A DNA stretch of 64,000 nucleotides from Pseudothermotoga sp. GTDB lineage: Bacteria; Thermotogota; Thermotogae; Thermotogales; DSM-5069. Below, piece after piece: positions 27,618-37,138 of the stretch; within the stretch, counting starts at the first letter, position 1; every line of letters begins with the position of its first letter. The stretch covers positions 104,282 through 168,281 of the forward strand of contig JANXCS010000001.1 of NCBI GenBank assembly GCA_025060105.1. Direction: 5' to 3'. Under the pieces are notes generated by a model. It was not told the origin of the DNA. It worked only from the letters and a program-made list of their open reading frames with translations, and did no database searches. Position numbers and translations under genes: made by a program.

Positions 27618-28819
27618 GCTTCATAGACCGTGTTTACAGTGTCAGTGATATCACCTTTTACATCGAAAATTTGTTTCTGGGTGATCCAAAACTGACCGAT
27701 GTCACGGTCGCAGGTGAAGTGATTGATTGTAAAAGCAGAAACGGTCATTTGTTCTTTTCATTGAGGGATGACTATGCGACCATTGGTTGTATCCTGTTTG
27801 GAGGAGCGTACATGGGAGTCTCAATTATGGATGGTCAGATGGTTCAGGTTACCGGTGATGTGAGGGTTTATGCGCTCAGGGGACAATACAGGCTCCTTTG
27901 TAAGCGTTTGAAATTGCTTCCGAGTCGAGGTACTATGTTTTTGAAACTCAAGGAAACATACGAACGATTGAGCAAACTCGGCTTGTTCTCGAAACCCAAG
28001 AAATCACTACCAAAATTCCCTTCAAAAATAGGCGTAATAACTTCAAGAAATTCGGCAGCTTTTCAAGATATACTCAGAACGATCTCGGAGAGGTTTCCCT
28101 TTGTAAAGGTTGTGCTCTATCACACCGCTGTACAAGGCGAGGAAGCAAAGAGAGAATTGATGAAAGCATTGCTTGATGCTAACTCTGATGAACTCGATGT
28201 GGTCATAATTGCTAGAGGCGGAGGAGCTACGGAAGATCTCTGGTTGTTCAACGATGAAGAAGTGGTTATGGTTGTTCATTCCATGAGGCATCCAGTGATC
28301 ACAGGTGTTGGTCATCAGATAGATACAGTTTTGGTGGATCTAGTGGCAGATGTGGCTGCACACACTCCAACTGCGGCTGCTCAGTACGCGGTACCGGACA
28401 TCAGAGAAATAGTCGAAAAAGTGAGGCATTCTTTAAAGTTATCTTTCGTCAACTTAATGACAACTTGGAACAATGCAAATGAGCGTTCTAAAGAACTCTT
28501 GAAGGAAGCGAGAAGAAATTCAATTGATTTGCTGCAGAGATTCGAGATGCGCTTGAAATCGAAATTCGGTGAATTGAAATCTCTGTTGGAAGACAGGATT
28601 GACTCTTTGGAACGAAATCTCGAGTTACTCAGGATAAAGCTAGATTTATTGAATCCAATGAACGAATTGAATAGAGGTTATGTGATTGTGGAGAAAAATG
28701 GAGTAAAGGTGAGATCGAAGAACGAGTTAAACGAAAACGATATACTTTTGCTGAGGTTTCACGATGGGTCAGTGAGGGTGATCGTCGATGAAGATAGAAG
28801 AATTGATGAACGAACTTGA
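27614..28819 (+). CDS. xseA: Exodeoxyribonuclease VII large subunit
   Basis: Catalytic subunit of the single-strand-specific exonuclease VII; 401 residues. An N-terminal OB-fold domain (VTVAGEVIDCKSRNGHLFFSLRD) is followed by the nuclease domain with IGVITSRNSAAFQDIL, IIARGGGATEDLWLFNDEEV and ITGVGHQIDTVLVD. The C-terminal region is a long helix that binds small subunits. TTG start overlaps the preceding stop just after GGGGG; the exact start is not certain. Confidence 0.96.
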   Translation: MSFIDRVYSVSDITFYIENLFLGDPKLTDVTVAGEVIDCKSRNGHLFFSLRDDYATIGCILFGGAYMGVSIMDGQMVQVTGDVRVYALRGQYRLLCKRLKLLPSRGTMFLKLKETYERLSKLGLFSKPKKSLPKFPSKIGVITSRNSAAFQDILRTISERFPFVKVVLYHTAVQGEEAKRELMKALLDANSDELDVVIIARGGGATEDLWLFNDEEVVMVVHSMRHPVITGVGHQIDTVLVDLVADVAAHTPTAAAQYAVPDIREIVEKVRHSLKLSFVNLMTTWNNANERSKELLKEARRNSIDLLQRFEMRLKSKFGELKSLLEDRIDSLERNLELLRIKLDLLNPMNELNRGYVIVEKNGVKVRSKNELNENDILLLRFHDGSVRVIVDEDRRIDERT

Positions 28820-29024
28820 AAGGATCGTAGAGTTATTGAACTCGCAGAATTTGACCTTGGATGAATCTTTAAACATGTACAAAAGAGGTGTTGAAATTTA
28901 CAGAAAGTTGCAAGAAGCATTAAAGAGCATCAAAGTTGAGATAGAAGATTTATATGCACAGTTACAACACGATGGGGTGGAGAACGATGGTGACAATCGA
29001 CCAACTGAAGGACGCAACGATTGA
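28788..29024 (+). CDS. xseB: Exodeoxyribonuclease VII small subunit
   Basis: A helical protein of 78 residues that wraps the XseA C-terminus. Family pattern: ELERIVELLNSQNLTLDESLNMYKRGVEIYRK. It overlaps xseA by 32 nt and dxs by 38 nt. The C-terminal 20 residues are hydrophilic and variable. The xseA-xseB-dxs order is common in bacteria. Confidence 0.95.
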   Translation: MKIEELMNELERIVELLNSQNLTLDESLNMYKRGVEIYRKLQEALKSIKVEIEDLYAQLQHDGVENDGDNRPTEGRND

Positions 29025-30867
29025 AGATTTGAAGCTTTTTGCAGAGTTAATAAGAAAAAGAATCATCGAGGTTGTCTCAAAGAATGGGGGGCATTTAGCT
29101 TCCAACTTGGGTGTGGTCGAGTTGACGCTAGCTTTGTATAAAGTATTCGATCCAAAAGAGGATGTGATCGTATGGGACACATCACATCAATGTTACACAC
29201 ACAAGCTTTTGACTTACAGGTGGAACGAATTTTCTACCTTGAGAATGCTTGGTGGAATAAGTGGTTTCAATTGCCTCAAGGAAAGTCCGCTGGATAGATT
29301 TGGCGCCGGACACGCCGGAACAGCTCTGGCCGCTGCTTTAGGGATAGAGAGAGGTCTGAATTTATTGGGAAAAAAGAGAAACGTTGTTGTCGTACTCGGT
29401 GATGGGGCACTCACGAACGGAGAAACTTTGGAAAGTTTGAACCAAATGAAAAGTATGAATTCAAAATTGAAGATAATACTCAACGATAACGGCATGTCCA
29501 TAGCTCCGAACGTCGGAGCTCTCTCGGAAATGTTTGCAAAATTACGTACGAATCAAGCTTACGTGACTTTCAAAGGTTTAGTAAAGAAGGTGCTGGAGAG
29601 CTCTTCTGTTGGAAGAAACGTTGAAGAGGAGCTGAAAAAGATCAAGGAAGGATTGAAGCAGTTCATACAAGGAGTGGACTTTTTCGAGGCGTTAGGTTTG
29701 AAGCACATTGGACCGGTGGACGGTCATGATTTGAAGTTGTTAATTGAGATTTTCGAAAGAATAAAAAGCTACGATTACCCCGTTTTAGTGCACGTTGTAA
29801 CGCAGAAAGGTAAGGGATACAAACCAGCAGAGAGGGATTGTGTTTTCTTCCATAGTTCCCCAAAGTTCGATCCAGAGTCGGGTGAAGCTTTAACGGTTCA
29901 TGGTCAGATTTCCTACAGTGAAGTTTTTGGAGAGACTCTCTTGAGGTTGGCTCAGAAAAACGAAAGATTGATCGCTATAACTGCTGCTATGCCAGACGGG
30001 ACAGGCTTAAGAAAGTTTGCAAACACCTTTCCTAAAAGATTCATTGATCTTGGTATCACGGAGCAATCATGTGTGACTTTAGCTGCCGGACTGGCGAGTG
30101 TTGGATTCAGACCAGTTGTTGCCATATACTCGACTTTCCTACAGAGGGCGTACGATCAAATCATTCACGATGTGGCGCTTCAAGATTTGGATGTGATATT
30201 CGCTGTGGATCGAGCAGGTTTGGTTGGTGAAGATGGGCCAACTCATCATGGCATCTTTGATATTGCATTCTTTCGAACTGTCCCGAAAAGTAGGATCTTT
30301 ACACCATCGAGTTTGCAAGAACTTGTTGATTTGTTAAGGACTGTGGTTGAAACGAACGTGAAAGGAACCGTTGCGATCAGATACCCTAGGCAAACGGAAA
30401 CGGCAAACTTCGAAGAATTATGGCAAAGATCAAAGTTGATAGATCCATTTCGTTGGGAGATAGTCAAGGAAGGGGGCAGTGTAGCTTTTCTAGCCGTTGG
30501 TACAATGTTAAAAAATGTTTTGGAGGCTAATCTCGATGCCACTGTGGCATATGTAAGATGCGTCAAGCCGCTGGACGAAGAAACTTTGATGAAAATTGCA
30601 GAAAATCACGAACTTATAGTCACAGTAGAGGAAGGAATCATCAACGGAGGGTTTGGAGAATCAGTGTTGAGTTATCTCAATGGTAAAGGTTTACATAGAA
30701 AAGTGCTTTTGATAGGTATAGGCGATCAATTCGTTCCACACGGTAGCAGAGAGGAGCTCCTAAGGTTATCTGAGCTTGATCCCGAGAGCATTCGTAATCG
30801 TGTGGTATCATCTTTTGGAAAGGAGGTTGAAACACGTGGTATTCAAGTTGGAATACGGAGATCTTGA
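28987..30867 (+). CDS. dxs: 1-deoxy-D-xylulose-5-phosphate synthase
   Basis: Thiamine-diphosphate enzyme that condenses pyruvate and glyceraldehyde 3-phosphate, the first step of the MEP isoprenoid pathway; 626 residues. The ATG at 28987 follows GTGGAG; the open frame begins earlier at 28954, but without a good site. ThDP motif GDGALTNGE...ILNDNGMSI is present, with the transketolase pyrimidine-binding region (RFIDLGITEQ) and DRAGLVGEDGPTHHG. Other MEP genes are not in the window. Confidence 0.97.
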   Translation: MVTIDQLKDATIEDLKLFAELIRKRIIEVVSKNGGHLASNLGVVELTLALYKVFDPKEDVIVWDTSHQCYTHKLLTYRWNEFSTLRMLGGISGFNCLKESPLDRFGAGHAGTALAAALGIERGLNLLGKKRNVVVVLGDGALTNGETLESLNQMKSMNSKLKIILNDNGMSIAPNVGALSEMFAKLRTNQAYVTFKGLVKKVLESSSVGRNVEEELKKIKEGLKQFIQGVDFFEALGLKHIGPVDGHDLKLLIEIFERIKSYDYPVLVHVVTQKGKGYKPAERDCVFFHSSPKFDPESGEALTVHGQISYSEVFGETLLRLAQKNERLIAITAAMPDGTGLRKFANTFPKRFIDLGITEQSCVTLAAGLASVGFRPVVAIYSTFLQRAYDQIIHDVALQDLDVIFAVDRAGLVGEDGPTHHGIFDIAFFRTVPKSRIFTPSSLQELVDLLRTVVETNVKGTVAIRYPRQTETANFEELWQRSKLIDPFRWEIVKEGGSVAFLAVGTMLKNVLEANLDATVAYVRCVKPLDEETLMKIAENHELIVTVEEGIINGGFGESVLSYLNGKGLHRKVLLIGIGDQFVPHGSREELLRLSELDPESIRNRVVSSFGKEVETRGIQVGIRRS

Positions 30868-31168
30868 AGTGAGCTTGAAAGCGCTGAAGAAGCTTGCTTA
30901 CATAGCGACTCTGCAAAGTTATGGTCCTGTGAACATCTCCTCGGACAGTTTTTTCGGAAAGTTGTTCGGTGAGAAAGAGGAAGAAAGAATCAAAGTTGAA
31001 GAGCACGATAATGGGAAAATCGTAGTTGATATTTACATAGAAGTGGAGTATGGTGTGAAGATCACCGAAGTGGCCAAGAACATCATGGAGAGCGTTTCAC
31101 ATGTCATGCGTAGTGTTGGCGGTTGTGAAGATGTTGAAGTCAATGTACACGTAACGGGTGTTCGTTGA
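30836..31168 (+). CDS. Asp23/Gls24 family protein (YloU type)
   Basis: A protein of 110 residues from GTG 30836, 9 nt after AGGAGG; the longer frame to 30776 has no support. The family core is YIATLQSYGPVNI, a short variable loop, KIVVDIYIEVEYGVKITEVAKNIMESVSHVM and VEVNVHVTGV. In Firmicutes the yloU gene precedes yloV (fakA-like) exactly as here. The role is not settled; it is thought to partner the downstream protein or work at the membrane. The start is inside the dxs 3' end. Confidence 0.9.
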   Translation: MVFKLEYGDLEVSLKALKKLAYIATLQSYGPVNISSDSFFGKLFGEKEEERIKVEEHDNGKIVVDIYIEVEYGVKITEVAKNIMESVSHVMRSVGGCEDVEVNVHVTGVR

Positions 31169-31182
31169 GGAGGTGCCCGCAA

Positions 31183-32784
31183 TTGTCGAAAGTGAATGGC
31201 AAATTCATGAAGCTCGCGTTTGAGAAAGGAACTGAAGAACTCGCTCTTCATGTTGATGAACTCAACGCGTTGAATGTTTTTCCAGTCCCAGATGGAGACA
31301 CTGGCTCAAACATGCTCGCAACGATGAGGGAAGGGTGTAAATACTTAGAGCAACTGACAAAAACTGATTTGCAATCTGTTATGGAAGCCATAAAGAATGG
31401 TACGCTCATGGGAGCGCGTGGAAATTCCGGTGTGATTCTCTCCCAGGTTTTCAGAGGTTTTGCCATCTATTGTGAGAAAAAGAAAACATTGGAACCAAAG
31501 GATATACTGGGGATGTTCAAGGAAGCCAAGAATGTCGCTTATAAAGCCGTCATCAAGCCAGTCGAGGGTACCATACTCACGGTGCTGAGGAGGATTGTGG
31601 AGCGCTCGAGCGAGGCAGAGAATTTACAAGACTTTTCAGAACTGTTTCGTTGGATCGTGCAGGTGGCGGAAGAAACAGTTCGAGAAACACCAAAATTACT
31701 GCCTGTGTTGAGGGAAGCAAATGTGGTTGACGCGGGTGCGAAAGGGCTTTTCTATATTCTCAAAGGTTTTTATGCTGCGGCACTCGGTGAACAAGCAAAT
31801 TTAGAGCTTGTGACCAGTGTCACGGGAGAAGTGACGATCGAGTTACCCCAGGAAGAACTGACGTATCAATATTGCACGGAGGTGATGATAAAAAGAGAAA
31901 ACAGTTTTTCTGGTGCGGATATAGAAACCTTCAGGAACTTTTTGGAAAAACTTGGAGATTCCGCCGTAGTAGTGCACGACGTGAATGTTTTAAAAACGCA
32001 CGTGCATACGAACAATCCTGGTTTAGTCATAGAGGAAGCACTGAAGTACGGAGAAATCTTGAAAGTCAAGATAGACAACATGAAATTACAGCACGAACAT
32101 GTGGTACAACAAGTTGAGCAGAGGAAAAAGTATGGATTCGTCGCGGTCTCACCGGGACAAGGCATTAGCACTGTACTGAGAAACCTCGGTGTAGATCAAA
32201 TAGTTCGTGGTGGGCAAACGATGAATCCAAGCACGGCTGATTTGAAAATCGCCATCGAAAAGGTGAATGCTGATGTGGTCTTTGTTTTTCCCAACAACCC
32301 AAACATTCAGTTGGCTGCGAAACAAGCAGCAGAACAGATCAACAATAAAAAGATCTTTCTGATACCAACAAACACGGTTCAAGAATGCATTTCCGCGATG
32401 ATGGCGTTCGACCCCAACGAGTCAGAAGAAACGCTTTTCAAAAAATTCAACGAGGCTGCTGGTTATATAATCGCCTTGAGCATCACGAAAGCTGTGAGGG
32501 ACGCAAAGCATAACGGCACGAAGATCAAAAAGGGAGAATATATGATAATGAAAGGAAAATCCCTGGTAGCGCATGGTCAATCGTTGAAACAAGCTTTACA
32601 TAGAGCTTTGTTAGCTTTAGACTTAAGGGGAAGGGAAGTCGTTACTATCTTTAAAGGTCAGGAAGCCTCCGATGAAGAGGTGTCGATTTTGGAAAATGTC
32701 TTTCAAAAGGTTATGGAAAATCCTCAGATCGATATCTATGAAGGAGGTCAACCGCACTATCCATACCTGTTGATGATCGAATGA
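31183..32784 (+). CDS. DAK2 (YloV/FakA-type) kinase domain protein
   Basis: A protein of 533 residues from TTG 31183, 9 nt after AGGAGG; the TTG at 31165 is upstream of that site. N-terminal DhaL/DAK2 nucleotide-binding domain with NVFPVPDGDTGSNM and MGARGNSGVILSQ, which bind Mg-ATP. The C-terminal DegV-like half has VVVHDVNVLKTHVHTNNPG, GQGISTVLRNLGVDQIV and FVFPNNPNIQLAAKQA. In Gram-positive bacteria FakA with FakB phosphorylates exogenous fatty acids. No FakB (DegV) gene is near, so this role is a tentative extension. The stop abuts the tdh stop (TGATCA) with no terminator. Confidence 0.9.
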   Translation: MSKVNGKFMKLAFEKGTEELALHVDELNALNVFPVPDGDTGSNMLATMREGCKYLEQLTKTDLQSVMEAIKNGTLMGARGNSGVILSQVFRGFAIYCEKKKTLEPKDILGMFKEAKNVAYKAVIKPVEGTILTVLRRIVERSSEAENLQDFSELFRWIVQVAEETVRETPKLLPVLREANVVDAGAKGLFYILKGFYAAALGEQANLELVTSVTGEVTIELPQEELTYQYCTEVMIKRENSFSGADIETFRNFLEKLGDSAVVVHDVNVLKTHVHTNNPGLVIEEALKYGEILKVKIDNMKLQHEHVVQQVEQRKKYGFVAVSPGQGISTVLRNLGVDQIVRGGQTMNPSTADLKIAIEKVNADVVFVFPNNPNIQLAAKQAAEQINNKKIFLIPTNTVQECISAMMAFDPNESEETLFKKFNEAAGYIIALSITKAVRDAKHNGTKIKKGEYMIMKGKSLVAHGQSLKQALHRALLALDLRGREVVTIFKGQEASDEEVSILENVFQKVMENPQIDIYEGGQPHYPYLLMIE

Positions 32785-33816
32785 TCAGAACTTCATGACA
32801 ACTTTTCCGCATCGCCCACTCATCATTAATCTGAAGCCTTCTTCCCAATCATTGAAATTTATCACATGTGTCACGATCTTGGAAAGATCGACCTTCTTGT
32901 GCTTCAAAAGTTTGTCTGCCACATACCAAGTTTCGAACATCTTTCTGCCGGTTATCCCGAATGCTCTGATTCCCTTGAAGGTTAGCAATTCATCCACATT
33001 GATGGGAATATCTCTACCGTAGAGTCCGAGGATGGACACAGTTCCTCCGTTCGTTGTTACTTTTAATCCCTGCTTGAGTGCCTCAGGACTTCCAGACATC
33101 TCAAGAAAAACATCCACACCGTTTCCATCAGTCAGCTCCATTACTCGTTTTTCGACATCTTCTTTTGTTGGGTCAATCACAATATCAGCTCCGTTAGCAA
33201 TGGCGAGTGATTTTCTATATTCCTTGATTTCTGAAGCTATGACCAAAGCGGCACCTGACACTTTTGCTATTTGTATTGCCATGGCACCTATAGGTCCCAC
33301 ACCACTCACAAACACAGTCTTACCAGTTAGATCTTCCACTAAGGCCGTATGTACTGCATTACCAAATGGCTCCATGACTGACGCGAAAATTGGCTCTATC
33401 TCGGCAGATAATTTCCAGACGACCGTTTGTGGTACTTTCACGTATTCAGCGAATGCACCGTTGATGTCCACACCGATGATTTTCATGTTCCTACACACGT
33501 GCATCCTGTTGGTGCGGCATTGAATACAGCTCAAACATGGAATGTGAGTTTCGCAAGCCACATAATCACCAACTTTTACGACTTCAACAGCTTCACCGAC
33601 AGCTTCCACAACGCCAGAAAACTCATGCCCAATTATGATGGGTGGTTTTATACGGCTTTGAGCCCAGCTGTCCCATTTGTAAATATGAACGTCTGAACCG
33701 CAAATTGAAGCTGTTCTAACCCTTATTAGTACTTCAGTTGGGCCAAGTTCTTGCGGTTCCGGTACTTCCATCATTGTGAGACCTTCCGCCATGGATGTTT
33801 TAACCAAAGCTTTCAC
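32785..33816 (-). CDS. tdh: L-threonine 3-dehydrogenase
   Basis: Zinc alcohol dehydrogenase that oxidises threonine to 2-amino-3-ketobutyrate; 343 residues. Catalytic zinc site is CGSDVHIYKWDSWAQ and GHEFSGVV, structural zinc cysteines are in CLSCIQCRTNRMHVC, and the NAD site is GVGPIGAMAIQIAK. GTG start follows AAGGAGGG. It is divergent from kbl, whose product uses the tdh product, so the two form a complete threonine-to-glycine pathway. Confidence 0.94.
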   Translation of the reverse strand: MKALVKTSMAEGLTMMEVPEPQELGPTEVLIRVRTASICGSDVHIYKWDSWAQSRIKPPIIIGHEFSGVVEAVGEAVEVVKVGDYVACETHIPCLSCIQCRTNRMHVCRNMKIIGVDINGAFAEYVKVPQTVVWKLSAEIEPIFASVMEPFGNAVHTALVEDLTGKTVFVSGVGPIGAMAIQIAKVSGAALVIASEIKEYRKSLAIANGADIVIDPTKEDVEKRVMELTDGNGVDVFLEMSGSPEALKQGLKVTTNGGTVSILGLYGRDIPINVDELLTFKGIRAFGITGRKMFETWYVADKLLKHKKVDLSKIVTHVINFNDWEEGFRLMMSGRCGKVVMKF

Positions 33817-33878
33817 GTTTCATCCCTCCTTCTTTCTCCACAGAACAGTGTACAACAAATAGTTATGAAAAACGAAAT

Positions 33879-33896
33879 GCCGATTGTATAATCGGC
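33879..33896. promoter_or_regulatory. Inverted repeat overlapping the kbl -10 box
   Basis: GCCGATT (33879-33885) and AATCGGC (33890-33896) form a perfect 7-bp inverted repeat with a 4-nt centre. The TATAAT at 33887-33892, the best -10 box for kbl, is inside it, so the repeat may be an operator in the tdh/kbl intergenic space. The -35 is weak. Confidence 0.5.
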
Positions 33897-33916
33897 GTGG
33901 AAGGGGGTGAAAAATC

Positions 33917-35152
33917 GTGGCGGTAGACAGATTGGAAAAGGTTTTGTTCGAAGAAATAGAACAATTGAAGAAAGAAGGACGAGCAAAGGGTAAAGAGTTC
34001 ATCATAGTCGATGTGAAAAAACCTTCCGATGGGAAGGGTCCAAGGTATCTTTTGAAAGGGTTTGGTGAGAGGGAATTCATAAGGATGAATTCAAACTCTT
34101 ACCTTGGTATGTCATTGAAAGAAGAAATCATAAAAATCGAGGAAGAAACGGTTCGAAAGTTCGGTGTGGGACCTGGGGCTGTGAGATTCATCAGTGGGAC
34201 TTTTCAGCCACACCGAGATCTTGAAAAAGCTTTAGCAAGGTTCCATGCGAGAGAGGAAGCCATGATCTACAGTGCAGCGTATGTCACTGTGATAGGCGTC
34301 ATAGCTGCTTTGGTCACGCCCGAAACAATTGTGATCAGCGATGAATTGAATCACAATTGCATCATAAATGCTGTGAGGCTGGCAAGACCCAAAGAGAGGC
34401 TCATTTACAGACACCTCGACATGAAGGATCTTGAAGAGAAGATCGTTCAAAGCATTGGTAAAGCCGAAAGGTTGATCATCGTTACTGATGGTGTGTTCAG
34501 CATGAGGGGAGACTACGCACCTTTGAATGTAATACAAGCACTAGCTGAGAAATATGATCGACATTTCAGTCAGAACATCATCACGGTTGTTGATGATTCG
34601 CATGGAGTTGGTGCGTTCGGTGAAACTGGTAGAGGCACAGAGGAAGTGACAGGATCTAAAGCAGACTTGCTCATCGGAACGCTTGGTAAAGCGTTTGGTG
34701 TCAATGGAGGTTATGTTGTTTCGAGTGAAACTGTCATAACGTACCTCAGAGAAAAAGCCATCACTTACATCTATTCGAATCCAATCACTCCAGCAGAAGC
34801 TGCCTGTGCCCTGAAAGTTCTTCAGATTTTGGATAGTTCCGAAGGTAGAGAAAGGCTTTCATATCTACGCGGTTTGACAAGAAGGTTTCGTGAAGGAATC
34901 GTCAGATTGGGTTACGAAACGATCGAGAGTGAACATCCCATCGTACCTTTGCTTGTCAGGGACACTGCACGAACTGCCGATATGGTGAATTATTTGATCG
35001 AGCATGGCGTACTCGCAACAGGTTTAAATTACCCGGTTGTTCCAAAGGGTGATGAGACCATAAGATTTCAAGTGAACGCTGATCATACACCTGCTGACAT
35101 AGATTACGTACTGGGTGTGTTGGAAAAATACAAAAAAGAGCGAAAAGTTTGA
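33917..35152 (+). CDS. kbl: Glycine C-acetyltransferase (2-amino-3-ketobutyrate CoA ligase)
   Basis: PLP enzyme of the alpha-oxoamine synthase family that cleaves 2-amino-3-ketobutyrate with CoA to glycine and acetyl-CoA; 411 residues. Motifs: NSNSYLGMS, DELNHNCIINAVRLA, VDDSHGVGAFGETGRG and the PLP-Lys segment GTLGKAFGVNGG. GTG start behind AAGGGGGTGA. BioF, the other common member, is less likely because no biotin genes are near and tdh is divergent. Confidence 0.92.
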   Translation: MAVDRLEKVLFEEIEQLKKEGRAKGKEFIIVDVKKPSDGKGPRYLLKGFGEREFIRMNSNSYLGMSLKEEIIKIEEETVRKFGVGPGAVRFISGTFQPHRDLEKALARFHAREEAMIYSAAYVTVIGVIAALVTPETIVISDELNHNCIINAVRLARPKERLIYRHLDMKDLEEKIVQSIGKAERLIIVTDGVFSMRGDYAPLNVIQALAEKYDRHFSQNIITVVDDSHGVGAFGETGRGTEEVTGSKADLLIGTLGKAFGVNGGYVVSSETVITYLREKAITYIYSNPITPAEAACALKVLQILDSSEGRERLSYLRGLTRRFREGIVRLGYETIESEHPIVPLLVRDTARTADMVNYLIEHGVLATGLNYPVVPKGDETIRFQVNADHTPADIDYVLGVLEKYKKERKV

Positions 35153-35160
35153 TGTTGGTA

Positions 35161-35190
35161 TTCATAACGATGTTTTGAGTGTAGTATAAT
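35161..35190 (+). promoter_or_regulatory. Putative promoter of the ABC importer operon
   Basis: TTCATA (35161-35166) and TATAAT (35185-35190) are 18 nt apart, about 40 nt before the substrate-binding protein gene. The -10 box is perfect. Confidence 0.5.
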
Positions 35191-35229
35191 ATATGCTGCT
35201 ATGAAAACCTAAGAAGGGAGGTAGAGGGA

Positions 35230-37062
35230 ATGAAGAAATTACTAGTAGTTGTTACACTTCTCGTCGCATTCTCAGTTTTTGCACAAACCGTGAATTGGGC
35301 TTTCTTACAGGAACCAAAAACGTTGAATCCTTGGAACCATTACGGTCCAAACGCCACAGTATGGAACAGTTACATCTTGGGACCAAGGTATGGTGCATTG
35401 TACGCTTATTCTGACGTGAGATTCGACTGGATCCCAAGCATTGCGTCAGACTTTCCGAAGATCGTTCAGGAAGGAAACCTCTGGGTGTACATCGTTCCAC
35501 TCAGAAAGGATGTAAAATGGTCCGATGGTACCCGTTTGACCGCTGATGATGTAGTTTGGACAATGAATACTGTTAAGAAGTTGATTGTAGATTACGGTCT
35601 TGGTGGAAACTGGGCGAGTATGATCGACAAGGACTATTTTGTCAAGGCAGAGAAAGTCGATGACTTCACGATCAAAGTATACTTCACACAACCCAGTTTG
35701 GCGAAAGCTAACTTTGGAGCTTTGATGATGCCTATACTGTCGAAAAAATATTGGGAACCAAAAGTTGAAGAAGCACTGAAAACGGGAGCACCATTGCAGA
35801 CTCTCTATAACTACGATATAGCTGATGAGCCGATAGTAGGGGCATTCAGCTTCGTCAGGTGGGAAAAAGGTGCCTTCGTGCAGGTCAAGGCTAGAGCGGA
35901 TTACTACGATAAAGGTGCCGTACTGACGCTGTTCAAAAACGGGGCTGTTGAAATTAAGAATCCCAACACCGGTTTCTATTGGTCTGGATATGGTGAACCG
36001 AAGGGAGAAAAAGAACTCGAATTAGTCACAGGGCCGTACGTATCTGACATCATCTACAGATTCTATTTGAACAGAGCCGCTGCGATCACCTCGTTGATCA
36101 ATGGAGATGTGAGCTTCATATTCAACCCACTCGGTTTGGTTAGAGGAGAAATGGATCAACTGGCGAAAGTCAGCGGAATAAAGATGATAACCAACAACGT
36201 GAACGGCTTTAGGTACATGGCATTCAACTTGAGAAGATATCCAATGAGCATCAAAGAGTTCAGACAAGCTATAGCTGCTCTCATCGATAGGGAATTTCTA
36301 TGTTCAAGGGTTCTTGGAGGCCAAGCGTTCCCACAGTACAGTGTTGTGCCGTCTGGAAACGTATTTTGGTACAATCCAAAGACTGCAGAGCTTTCGCCTG
36401 GTTACAACATGAGTTACGGTGATAGGAGAAAACTGGCCATCGATCTGCTCAAAAAAGCGGGGTTCAAGTGGGTAGTTGAACCCAAGATTGAGGGCAACAA
36501 CGTGGTTAGACAAGGTAGAGGTCTTATCGCTCCAAACGGTCAAAGGATCGAACAAATTGAATTGCTTGCGCCTGGCACTGGTTACGATCCGATGAGAGCA
36601 ACGATGGCTCTCTACATTGAAAGGTGGGCCAACGAAATAGGTATCCCCATAAAGGCTAACCTGGTCGACTTCAACTACATCGTGCAAAAAGTTTGGGACG
36701 AACCATTCAATTTTGACATTTATATGCTTGGTTGGAGCTTGGGTTATTATCCAGATCACATTGCTGACTTCTTCCACAGCAAACGTGCTGGTGTTGGTGA
36801 TTTCAATGCCGCTGGATACAACAATCCTGAGTTCGACAAGCTTGCTGACGAATTCCTCGCAGCTTCGGAAATAACTAAAGCAAAAGAACTTGCGTTCAAG
36901 TTGCAAGAAATCTTGGCTCAAGATCTTCCATACATCGTTTTGTTCGATACCCCGATACTCGAAGCTTACAGAATCGATCAGATCATCTTCCCATACGAAA
37001 AAACACTTTCAGGATTGCAATACGTCTCTGGTACACCAACTCTGGTCAAAGTTGTGAAGTAA
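35230..37062 (+). CDS. ABC importer substrate-binding protein, Opp/Dpp family
   Basis: Secreted solute receptor of 610 residues. The signal peptide KKLLVVVTLLVAFSVFAQ has no lipobox Cys, so anchoring is unlike the lipoprotein type. The mature domain is family 5, with EPKTLNPWNH early and DDVVWTMNTVKK, RYMAFNLRRYPMSIKEFRQAIAALIDREF. C-terminal LGYYPDHIADFFHS is in the ligand-cleft region. In Thermotoga many Opp-type receptors bind oligosaccharides rather than peptides, so the substrate is unknown. A terminator follows before the permease genes. Confidence 0.93.
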   Translation: MKKLLVVVTLLVAFSVFAQTVNWAFLQEPKTLNPWNHYGPNATVWNSYILGPRYGALYAYSDVRFDWIPSIASDFPKIVQEGNLWVYIVPLRKDVKWSDGTRLTADDVVWTMNTVKKLIVDYGLGGNWASMIDKDYFVKAEKVDDFTIKVYFTQPSLAKANFGALMMPILSKKYWEPKVEEALKTGAPLQTLYNYDIADEPIVGAFSFVRWEKGAFVQVKARADYYDKGAVLTLFKNGAVEIKNPNTGFYWSGYGEPKGEKELELVTGPYVSDIIYRFYLNRAAAITSLINGDVSFIFNPLGLVRGEMDQLAKVSGIKMITNNVNGFRYMAFNLRRYPMSIKEFRQAIAALIDREFLCSRVLGGQAFPQYSVVPSGNVFWYNPKTAELSPGYNMSYGDRRKLAIDLLKKAGFKWVVEPKIEGNNVVRQGRGLIAPNGQRIEQIELLAPGTGYDPMRATMALYIERWANEIGIPIKANLVDFNYIVQKVWDEPFNFDIYMLGWSLGYYPDHIADFFHSKRAGVGDFNAAGYNNPEFDKLADEFLAASEITKAKELAFKLQEILAQDLPYIVLFDTPILEAYRIDQIIFPYEKTLSGLQYVSGTPTLVKVVK

Positions 37063-37086
37063 GTTTGAATGGGCTTTCTCTGAATG

Positions 37087-37118
37087 CCCAACCGCCCAAC
37101 AAGGGCGGTTGGGTTTTT
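37087..37118 (+). terminator. Attenuating terminator within the ABC operon
   Basis: CCCAACCGCCC and GGGCGGTTGGG form a perfect 11-bp stem with an AACAA loop and TTTTT tail, 24 nt after the receptor stop and 20 nt before the permease start. It should raise receptor mRNA over permease mRNA. Confidence 0.85.
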
Positions 37119-37138
37119 AACAAGGGAGGAGATATAGC

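Noticed and set aside
33840-33878. A tdh promoter on the minus strand
   Set aside because: Possible TACACT -10 boxes have no acceptable -35 at 16-18 nt; too weak to list.
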